From: Pseudomonadota bacterium
Lineage (GTDB): Bacteria > Pseudomonadota > Gammaproteobacteria > SZUA-229
Reading direction: 5' to 3'
Length of the DNA stretch: 9,374 nucleotides
Assembly (NCBI GenBank): GCA_015222965.1
Contig: JADFWF010000024.1
Coordinates: 1 to 9,374, forward strand
Within the stretch, counting starts at the first letter, position 1. Each line of letters opens with the position of its first letter. Below, piece by piece: positions 1 to 6,540 of this stretch. The notes beneath the pieces were generated by a model. It searched no databases. It was not told where the DNA came from and saw only the letters and a program-made list of their open reading frames with translations. The translations under genes and the position numbers were made by a program.

Positions 1-517
1 TGATCTGACACCCTATTATGGAAACGATGAAGACTGCATCCACTGGCATACAACTTCCAGAAAGGCCTGCGAAAATTTCGCAGAAGGCACTTACGAAAAA
101 TATAAGAAATGGTGTGATGACTATTTCTATCTCAAACACCGCGACGAACAACGCGGTATCGGCGGATTGTTTTTTGACGATCTAAATGAAGAGGGCTTCG
201 CTGAAAGCTTTTCATTTATGAAAAGCGTCGGCGATCACTACATCGGTGCTTATCTGCCGATCGTTCAACGTAGGAAAAATGACAGCTATACTGAAGAACA
301 GCGTAATTTTCAGTTATATCGCAGGGGCCGTTACGTGGAATTTAACCTGGTCTATGATCGCGGAACATTATTTGGCCTGCAGACAGGTGGCCGCACAGAA
401 TCCATCTTGATGTCATTACCACCCGTGGTGCATTTCGAGTACAACAGGGCGATACCTGAAAATTCCGAAGAAGCAAAACTATATGATTATTATTTAAAGC
501 CCAGGGACTGGGTTTAA
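1..517 (+). CDS. hemF: Oxygen-dependent coproporphyrinogen III oxidase, C-terminal part (5' end outside window)
   Basis: The frame is open from base 2 to the TAA at 515-517, giving the last 171 residues of a family that is usually about 300 residues long. HemF converts coproporphyrinogen III to protoporphyrinogen IX by two oxidative decarboxylations using O2, in the cytoplasm, late in haem synthesis. The visible hallmarks are the HWH segment near the left edge, the [18 protein letters not shown] stretch followed by GGLFFDDL, and the [18 protein letters not shown] block followed by ESILMSLPP. These are the family's signature blocks, so the assignment is secure. No frame break or odd composition is seen. 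It is convergent with the REC-REC-PAS-GGDEF-EAL gene. No simple terminator follows the stop, although a long inverted repeat at 618-739 could end its transcript. The presence of HemF implies an aerobic or facultative host. Confidence 0.97.
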   Translation, partial: DLTPYYGNDEDCIHWHTTSRKACENFAEGTYEKYKKWCDDYFYLKHRDEQRGIGGLFFDDLNEEGFAESFSFMKSVGDHYIGAYLPIVQRRKNDSYTEEQRNFQLYRRGRYVEFNLVYDRGTLFGLQTGGRTESILMSLPPVVHFEYNRAIPENSEEAKLYDYYLKPRDWV

Positions 518-590
518 TGATTTTCCTTTAATGCTGTTTTAATGCCTGTTCCTGAGCCTTGGGCGACATTTAGAAAAGCGAAAAACATTT

Positions 591-609
591 CACCACAGAG
601 GACACAGAG
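591..609. repeat. CACAGAG doublet of a dispersed-repeat type
   Basis: The sequence CACCACAGAGGACACAGAG contains CACAGAG twice (594-600 and 603-609) with two bases between the copies. Short intergenic strings of this CACAGAG type recur in many proteobacterial genomes. That statement is from memory and cannot be confirmed here. The doublet ends nine bases before the 122-bp inverted-repeat element and may be part of the same composite repeat. Confidence 0.45.
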
Positions 610-617
610 TTTTTTGT

Positions 618-739
618 GTCATTGCGAGCGAAGCGTGGCAGTAGTGGTGCATGGACGCACCGTTAACGGACCTAACGATGGAATCCCTTGCAGGCAGCCG
701 TAGCGCTTATGGAGATTGCCGCGCTTCGCTCGCAATGAC
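618..739. repeat. 122-bp inverted-repeat element (MITE/REP-like)
   Basis: The left arm GTCATTGCGAGCGAAGCG (618-635) is the perfect reverse complement of the right arm at 722-739. With G-U pairs allowed, the stem extends inward to 642/715, about 25 bp in all. The 72-bp interior carries a smaller hairpin (GGTGC at 646-650 with GCACC at 657-661) and the palindrome CCGTTAACGG (660-669). No transposase is present and no clear target duplication flanks it, so it would be a non-autonomous or purely structural repeat. Strings of the GCGAGCGAAGCG type are known as widespread bacterial intergenic repeats. Lying between convergent genes, it may also act as a bidirectional transcription end point. Confidence 0.85.
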
Positions 740-771
740 GGAATATATAGTAACTTTCGCCTTTGTTTTTA

Positions 772-806
772 ACTGCAAACTGAGAACTGCCTACTGCCTA
801 CTTCTC
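772..806. repeat. 7-bp tandem repeat, about five units
   Basis: ACTG recurs exactly every seven bases at 772, 779, 786 and 793. The units are ACTGCAA, ACTGAGA, ACTGCCT and ACTGCCT, and a degenerate fifth unit ACTTCTC fills 800-806. The array ends directly at the stop codon (807-809, minus strand) of the GGDEF/EAL gene. Seven is not a multiple of three, so a change in unit number would not be tolerated inside a coding frame, which fits its place just outside one. Confidence 0.7.
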
Positions 807-3377
807 TTAAGCGTTTTTCTGGTGCAGTTTCACCACGTTATGATTTGGCAACTCTGTCAGCGGCTCTGAGATGTAATGCCCCTGAACTTTATCGACGCCA
901 CAGATCTTCAGCAGGCGTACTATCTCAGGACTTTCTACGTACTCAGCAACTGTATAACGGCCCAGCGAATGCGCAACATCATTCATCGCTGTAACGATCG
1001 CACGGTCGGTGGCTCCACGCGCCATGCTACGTACGAACTGGCCATCGATTTTCACAAAGTCTGTAGGCAGATTTTTTAATTGCGAGAAAGAACAGAAGCC
1101 TGAACCAAAATCATCCAGTGAGAAGCGACAACCAATTTTTCTAAGCTCATTGATAAAATCGTTCGCCTGTTCAAGGTTTGCGATCGCACAGGTCTCTGTC
1201 ACTTCAAACGTCAATGCACTTGGGCTGATATTATATTGCTCGATCAGCGATTTTATTTTTCCTAAAGTTTCATCGCTGTCTACAGTATTACCGGAGATAT
1301 TGATCGACAGACGAATATTTTTACTCGCCGGCCCCGTTGCAACCATCTCCTGTAGCGCATTTTCCAGCACCCACATATCGATATCAGTCATCATGTTAAA
1401 GCGTTCTGCAGTCGGGATAAAACTATCAGGATAATTTATATCACCATTCTCATCGATCATTCGAACAAGTACTTCATAACTATTCACTTTATCTGCTTCG
1501 TTTATATGTCTCTGCCATAAGACACCATCCTGCGCTGGCAGGTTCACCAGATCAACATCATCCATATTCATTATCGGCTGATAGTGCAGCTGGAACATGT
1601 CTTTCTCCAGCGCTTCCCTTATCCGCGCAGACCAGCCAAGTTCACTGCCCATCGCATTACGTTCATCACTGTTCTTCTCATACATATGGGTCTGGTTCCT
1701 TCCCATACGTTTTGAAATATGGCAGGCGATATCAGCATTCGCCATCACATCACCTGCTGTTATGTTTGCTATATCCATCATCGCTACACCGAAACTTGCG
1801 TTGACATGATACGCTTTGTCTTCATGGTGTACGCGTAGATTAGAAAGCGATGTGCGGATCTCATCAGAGATACTTACCGCTAAACCCTCATCGACATTTT
1901 TCAGTATAAGCGCAAATTCATCACCACCGATCCGTGCGGCAACATCGTGACGCCTTAGGTGTTTATTCAGCTCCTGGCTCAGATCGATGAGCAGCTTATC
2001 GCCTACCTCATGTCCCGCTGTATCATTGACGTATTTAAAACGATCAAGATCAAGATAGACCAGCGCACTCATGATACCGGTCCGGCTTACGCTGCTGATT
2101 TCTTTCTCAAGAAAACTCTCGAAGTAACGACGATTATACAAACCTGTCAGATGATCATGTGTCGCCTGCCAACGCAGTTTCTCTTCCATCATCCTGCGTT
2201 CTGAGATATCGCGGAATGCGATCACCGAACCTTCCTGTTTGCCATTGACTGACAGCGCATACAGAGTGCAATCGACCGGAATCTCTTTTCCACTTTGATG
2301 ACGGAACTGCGTCTCCCATCCTTTTAACTGCTCACCTGAATAATAGGCCTCTTTCAATTGATCACGGCCCGCATCCTGATTTTTAAAATGGAAAACCTCA
2401 AATGCGCTCATTCCAAGTAATGGCTTAACATCATGCATGCCTAAAACTCTTAACGCAGCCGGATTCATGAAAGTTATATGGCCATCCTTATCGACGCCAT
2501 AAACACCCTCACCCACGGACTCCAGAATAGCGGCAAGGTTTTCACGTTGTTTTTCTATCGAGCGCTGTACTTCGATGAATCGTCGCATACCGGATATACG
2601 TGCCAGGAATAATTCTTCTGCCTCATTTTTGAACATGCATTCGATCGCACCCGCCTGCAGGCAATCACGGATCACAGAATCAAGATAAGTACCGGTAATG
2701 ACCGCTGTGCGTATATCGGCGGTGAGTGGGTCATCTCTTAACTTTTGACACAGCACATAACCATTCTGTTCGGGCATAAAGTAATCAACTATTGCGATAT
2801 CGATCTTCTGCTCAAGCGCAACCTTATAAGCCTCTTCAACAGAGTTTGCTGTCACCACATCATAATTGTTTCTTTCCAGTAATCGCTGGTAATAGATACG
2901 GATACTTTTTGAGTCATCGACGAACAGCACTCTGGTTGCTCTTACATCACGGCGGACCTGACGCTGCTCGATGACCGGCTCCTGAGATTCAGGGTTTAAC
3001 ATCGATTGCAATGAAGCCACCACTTCCTGGTAGTTTTCCCATGGAATTAGCGCCGTGGTTTTACGGGTGCTCATCCAGTTAAGCAGATCCAGTTCGGCAT
3101 CATTGGATAACAGCACAACCGGAACCTCGCTGTAGGGCTCGCGATCTAATAACACTAATAACTGTTTGGATTCTTCGAAATGTTCGTAATTTGGCCAGCC
3201 GACCATGATGGCATGGAGCTGCAATGTATTTGTCTGCAATGTCTTAGTCGCAGACTCAAAACTATCCACACTAATGAGCTCGTATCCCTGCTTCTGAAGT
3301 GTTTTGCCAAGTATGTAGCGCAACGTTGCTGATTCTTCAACGATCAGAATACGCTGCATTGTGGCATTATCAGGCAT
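807..3377 (-). CDS. Cyclic-di-GMP regulator, REC-REC-PAS-GGDEF-EAL
   Basis: Cytoplasmic signalling protein of 856 residues from the chosen ATG (3375-3377), which has GGGG nine bases upstream. A TTG five codons earlier is in frame but would lie within a few bases of the predicted transcription start. Domains: REC1 about 9-120, which lacks the phospho-acceptor Asp (Gly60 in MVGWPN) and has EE in place of the DD pair; REC2 about 148-260, intact, with D154/D155, D198, T228 and K250; a short helical linker; PAS about 281-395; GGDEF about 400-565 with GGDEF at 484-488 and an RxxD inhibitory I-site (RRHD, 475-478); EAL about 587-845. The EAL motif reads EVL (635-637), but the FEVTET, LDDFG, VKIDG, AEYVE and VQGHY blocks keep the metal and catalytic residues. 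It could therefore both make and break cyclic-di-GMP. A partner histidine kinase is not in the window. Confidence 0.95.
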   Translation of the reverse strand: MPDNATMQRILIVEESATLRYILGKTLQKQGYELISVDSFESATKTLQTNTLQLHAIMVGWPNYEHFEESKQLLVLLDREPYSEVPVVLLSNDAELDLLNWMSTRKTTALIPWENYQEVVASLQSMLNPESQEPVIEQRQVRRDVRATRVLFVDDSKSIRIYYQRLLERNNYDVVTANSVEEAYKVALEQKIDIAIVDYFMPEQNGYVLCQKLRDDPLTADIRTAVITGTYLDSVIRDCLQAGAIECMFKNEAEELFLARISGMRRFIEVQRSIEKQRENLAAILESVGEGVYGVDKDGHITFMNPAALRVLGMHDVKPLLGMSAFEVFHFKNQDAGRDQLKEAYYSGEQLKGWETQFRHQSGKEIPVDCTLYALSVNGKQEGSVIAFRDISERRMMEEKLRWQATHDHLTGLYNRRYFESFLEKEISSVSRTGIMSALVYLDLDRFKYVNDTAGHEVGDKLLIDLSQELNKHLRRHDVAARIGGDEFALILKNVDEGLAVSISDEIRTSLSNLRVHHEDKAYHVNASFGVAMMDIANITAGDVMANADIACHISKRMGRNQTHMYEKNSDERNAMGSELGWSARIREALEKDMFQLHYQPIMNMDDVDLVNLPAQDGVLWQRHINEADKVNSYEVLVRMIDENGDINYPDSFIPTAERFNMMTDIDMWVLENALQEMVATGPASKNIRLSINISGNTVDSDETLGKIKSLIEQYNISPSALTFEVTETCAIANLEQANDFINELRKIGCRFSLDDFGSGFCSFSQLKNLPTDFVKIDGQFVRSMARGATDRAIVTAMNDVAHSLGRYTVAEYVESPEIVRLLKICGVDKVQGHYISEPLTELPNHNVVKLHQKNA

Positions 3378-3402
3378 GCGATTTTTCCCCAAGTATCTAT
3401 GA

Positions 3403-3420
3403 GCAATTTATAAGAATTGC
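3403..3420. promoter_or_regulatory. Inverted repeat GCAATT-N6-AATTGC over the -10 box
   Basis: Perfect 6-bp arms (3403-3408 and 3415-3420) are separated by six bases. The predicted -10 hexamer (3407-3412) of the downstream REC-REC-PAS-GGDEF-EAL gene lies within the repeat. The 18-bp size and symmetry suit a dimeric repressor site. No family can be named, and a short AT-rich palindrome can arise by chance. Confidence 0.35.
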
Positions 3421-3436
3421 GGACTGGTATGGGCAA
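3407..3436 (-). promoter_or_regulatory. Sigma-70-like promoter for the REC-REC-PAS-GGDEF-EAL gene
   Basis: Read on the minus strand, TTGCCC (3431-3436, 4/6 match to the consensus -35) is followed by an 18-bp spacer and TATAAA (3407-3412, 5/6 match to the -10). Transcription would start near 3400, leaving about 23 bases before the ATG at 3377. This supports the ATG start over the upstream TTG. Prediction from sequence only. Confidence 0.45.
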
Positions 3437-3561
3437 CTAACAGATAATATAGGATTAAAAACCTGTTTGAACCCTGAATTTGATCACATTTTTAATAAGT
3501 TATTTATAGCAATTTAAGCCGGAAAATCCAGTATTTACCTGATATCTGCCAGACAATAATG

Positions 3562-3596
3562 AAAAAGCCGGCCCAAATTGATTTCGGACCGGCTTT
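3562..3596 (-). terminator. Rho-independent terminator of the EGKCG-peptide gene
   Basis: On the minus strand, AAAGCCGG, one mismatch and CC pair across a loop of about 11 bases with GG and CCGGCTTT. This forms an 11-position GC-rich stem (3564-3574 with 3586-3596) followed by five T. It sits 46 bases after the stop of the small EGKCG gene. The plus-strand T tract is poor and no plus-strand gene enters it, so the minus direction is the functional one. Confidence 0.8.
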
Positions 3597-3641
3597 CTCA
3601 TCAATATTGTCATTTAAGACGACATCAGGGCATGTGCGATA

Positions 3642-3870
3642 TTATTTTTTACCTTCACCACATTTACCTTCGCCACACTTGGCTTCTTTTGCTTTATCGC
3701 CTTTACCTTCACCACACTTGCCTTCACCACAGGTACCTTCTGACATAGCCACGTTATAGCCGCCATCTAATTGCTGCATAGCAAATGGATTTTCTGTCGC
3801 CATCGCACTTCCCGCAGCAAATGATGCAACAATGGCTGCACTGGCAGCAACAGTCGTTAATTTTTTTCAT
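3642..3870 (-). CDS. Secreted EGKCG-repeat small peptide (HvfA/bufferin-like metallophore precursor), frame interrupted at A7
   Basis: The start ATG (3868-3870) has GAGG eight bases upstream. Right after it comes a run of seven A. One A must be skipped (or two gained) to enter the frame that then stays open to the TAA at 3642-3644. The corrected product is 75 residues. It begins MKKLTTVAASAAIVASFAAG and ends its signal peptide at SAMA (cleavage after residue 24). A short NPFAMQQLDGGY linker follows, then four Cys-Gly units: EGTCG, EGKCG, EAKCG and EGKCG (Cys47, 52, 65, 70). This layout matches precursors whose EGKCG cysteines are modified by MNIO (DUF692) enzymes into copper-binding groups. 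No DUF692, DUF2063 or DoxX gene lies in this window, so it is an orphan here. The good ribosome site, promoter, terminator and clean signal peptide argue for a working gene. The break may be a sequencing error, transcriptional slippage or a true mutation. Confidence 0.8.
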
Positions 3871-3878
3871 AGTTTTTT

Positions 3879-3882
3879 CCTC
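3879..3882 (-). promoter_or_regulatory. Ribosome binding site of the EGKCG-peptide gene
   Basis: GAGG on the minus strand stands eight bases before the ATG at 3868-3870. It fixes that ATG as the start. This places the frame break inside the gene, directly after the start codon, rather than upstream of it. Confidence 0.75.
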
Positions 3883-3894
3883 GTTATTTGTTTT

Positions 3895-3923
3895 AAAATA
3901 TTTCACCATATTCTGTTATGCAA
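3895..3923 (-). promoter_or_regulatory. Possible promoter of the EGKCG-peptide gene
   Basis: On the minus strand, TTGCAT (3918-3923) and TATTTT (3895-3900) are exactly 17 bases apart, with matches of 3/6 and 4/6 to the sigma-70 boxes. The start of transcription would fall near 3888, about 18 bases before the ATG. The 134-bp gap to the upstream DUF302 gene leaves room for an own promoter. A weak match, so tentative. Confidence 0.35.
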
Positions 3924-4004
3924 AATGATGGATGCCGCATTTGAAGCCTTTCATCTATAAAAGTTCAGCGCAAAACACTGTTTGATTAATTACAGCCGCC
4001 ATAA

Positions 4005-4499
4005 TTACAAACCTTGTCGAATAGCTTCAATCACCTCACTCTCAATTTTCATAAACAGCTCTTTGACAGGGCTATTTAGCGCGATGGCACCAGGCCGGTT
4101 AAATAACACCGTGGTTTTTCCTTCACGCTCTATCAAGGTCAGATGCAAAGGACAAAACCCCAGCATGCCGGGATCTAAATTACTGACTTTATTGGCATAC
4201 CAGCCATTGCAGAAAACCATACTGCGCATTTCCGAAATATTATTACGGTTGTAATCATCACCCCATTTTTCCGAAAAACGCGCCAGATTTTTACCAATAT
4301 CCAGCTCAAATACCACAAAAAAACGGGCATCTTCCAAACTTTTGTACAGCTTGTCATAAACCACTGAAACTGGTTTATCTACCTGCTGCATATATACACC
4401 CGGGTTGTTTTCATTGGCATGTGCAGGTGTTAGTTGCATCATCAATATAATAACCGCTAGCCAGTTCATAAAAATGTTTGAGGTTTTCCTGTCCCGCAT
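4005..4499 (-). CDS. Secreted DUF302-domain protein
   Basis: 164 residues from the chosen ATG at 4497-4499, which has AGG seven bases upstream. An in-frame ATG at 4551-4553 has no ribosome site and would put 18 polar residues before the signal peptide. The N-terminus (MRDRK, then a hydrophobic stretch ending LTPAHA) looks like a Sec signal peptide cleaved after residue 28, so the protein should be periplasmic. The mature part carries a DUF302-like pattern: FFVVFELDIG, a middle segment with MVFCNGW and LGFCPLHLTLIE, then VLFNRPG and a C-terminal helix (VKELFMKIESEVIEAI). The biochemical role of DUF302 is not established. Two cysteines in the mature domain (in VFCNG and GFCPL) could pair or bind a ligand; this is speculation. 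It diverges from hemB and lies directly upstream of the EGKCG-peptide gene on the same strand, with a 134-bp gap. Confidence 0.8.
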   Translation of the reverse strand: MRDRKTSNIFMNWLAVIILMMQLTPAHANENNPGVYMQQVDKPVSVVYDKLYKSLEDARFFVVFELDIGKNLARFSEKWGDDYNRNNISEMRSMVFCNGWYANKVSNLDPGMLGFCPLHLTLIEREGKTTVLFNRPGAIALNSPVKELFMKIESEVIEAIRQGL

Positions 4500-4559
4500 G
4501 GTTGCACCTGCTGAAGTTGATGGTAATCCGGCATCATGCCACGATAATTCCATACATGA

Positions 4560-5642
<1,083 letters not shown>

Positions 5643-5645
5643 CGT

Positions 5646-6476
5646 ATGACCGAATTAATTGATCGCTACGCTGTTTTTGGCAACCCGGTAGAACACAGCA
5701 GATCCCCACAGATACATAAGCTTTTTGCAAAGCAGACAGATCAATCACTGATCTATACCGCCGAACTCGCCGAGATCGGTCAATTCGATCAGGCCGTTAA
5801 AAACTTTATCAAAGATAACGGCAAAGGCTTAAACATCACGGTGCCATTCAAAGAAGACGCGTGGAAGCTAGCGCAAAAACACAGCGACCGTGCAAAACGT
5901 GCTGGCGCGGTTAACACTTTAAGGCTCGAGCAGGATAGCAGCCTGTACGGCGATACCACCGATGGTACTGGACTGGTCCGTGACCTGATGGACAATCATC
6001 ACATCACAATCAATAACAAAACCATCTTGATCGTCGGCGCTGGCGGCGCTGTCCGCGGCGTGATCGAGGCGCTTTTGCAACAGCGACCTGCCTCTATCCT
6101 GATAACCAACCGGACCAGAAAAAAAGCCGTACAGCTGGCAGAAGATTTTTCTGACCTGGGCAACATCGATGGCTGCGGTCTGGATGAGATCAGCGATGAC
6201 AGTTTTGATATCATAATCAACGGCACATCAGCCAGCCTGCATGGTGACCTGCCAACCTTGCCCGATTCGATCTTTGCTAAACACAGCTGCAGTTACGACA
6301 TGATGTACGCCGCACAGGCTACCGTGTTTATGCAGTGGTCAATAGATAATGGCGTCACACATGTTTTTGATGGTTTAGGCATGCTCGTAGAGCAGGCTGC
6401 AGAATCTTTTTATATCTGGCGTGGCGTGAAACCTGAAACGGTCTCAGTGATTAGAGAGGTACGAAATTCACTGTAA
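5646..6476 (+). CDS. aroE: Shikimate dehydrogenase (NADP+)
   Basis: 276 residues, normal for AroE. It reduces 3-dehydroshikimate to shikimate with NADPH in the cytoplasm, on the route to chorismate and the aromatic amino acids. Substrate-side motifs: GNPVEHSRSP (12-21), NITVPFK with catalytic Lys69, GAVNTL with Asn90, and DTTDGTG with Asp106. The nucleotide side shows GAGGAVRG (131-138) and NRTRKK (155-160), the latter typical of NADP binding. DGLGMLVEQAAESF near the C-terminus holds Gln250, the equivalent of the substrate-contacting Gln in E. coli AroE. The ATG stands three bases after the hemB stop with only a weak ribosome site, suggesting translational coupling. A second gene type (YdiB, QuiA) is less likely given the classical motifs. 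Its end faces the GAF-GGDEF-EAL gene across 64 bases. Confidence 0.97.
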   Translation: MTELIDRYAVFGNPVEHSRSPQIHKLFAKQTDQSLIYTAELAEIGQFDQAVKNFIKDNGKGLNITVPFKEDAWKLAQKHSDRAKRAGAVNTLRLEQDSSLYGDTTDGTGLVRDLMDNHHITINNKTILIVGAGGAVRGVIEALLQQRPASILITNRTRKKAVQLAEDFSDLGNIDGCGLDEISDDSFDIIINGTSASLHGDLPTLPDSIFAKHSCSYDMMYAAQATVFMQWSIDNGVTHVFDGLGMLVEQAAESFYIWRGVKPETVSVIREVRNSL

Positions 6477-6540
6477 GATTCATGTATTACTGATGAGCAT
6501 CAATCCATGATATCGGGCGTGGCGAAGGCACGCTGTCAGA

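Larger units (their letters stand above)
518..806. other. Repeat-rich convergent intergenic region
   Basis: These 289 bases separate the 3' ends of hemF and the large GGDEF/EAL gene. I see no credible gene here. Reading from the left, the region holds a CACAGAG doublet (591-609), a 122-bp inverted-repeat element (618-739), an AT-rich stretch and a 7-bp tandem repeat (772-806). Three different repeat types packed between two convergent genes suggest a tolerated landing site for dispersed elements. This is inference from the pattern alone. Confidence 0.75.

Noticed and set aside
618..739. CRISPR or tRNA-like structure in the repeat region
   Set aside because: There is only one pair of arms, no regularly spaced repeats with unique spacers, and no cloverleaf or T-loop signature.
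1009..1434. Plus-strand frame opposite the EAL domain
   Set aside because: Antisense shadow of a strongly conserved domain, with no ribosome site or motif.
3559..3759. Plus-strand frame with repeated LPSPHL segments
   Set aside because: The repeat arises from the reverse complement of the EGKCG repeat, and the frame starts inside a terminator hairpin.
3755..3870. A 38-residue cysteine-rich peptide in the start frame of the small gene (beginning MKKINDCCCQCSHCC)
   Set aside because: The cysteines come from GCT and GCA alanine codons of the signal peptide read one base out of step. The shifted frame has the signal peptide, EGKCG repeats and terminator context, so this one is most likely a by-product.
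6517..6540. Possible terminator after aroE (GCGTG-N7-CACGC)
   Set aside because: The stem is only five pairs and the T-rich stretch starts several bases later, inside the end of the facing gene. Too weak to call.
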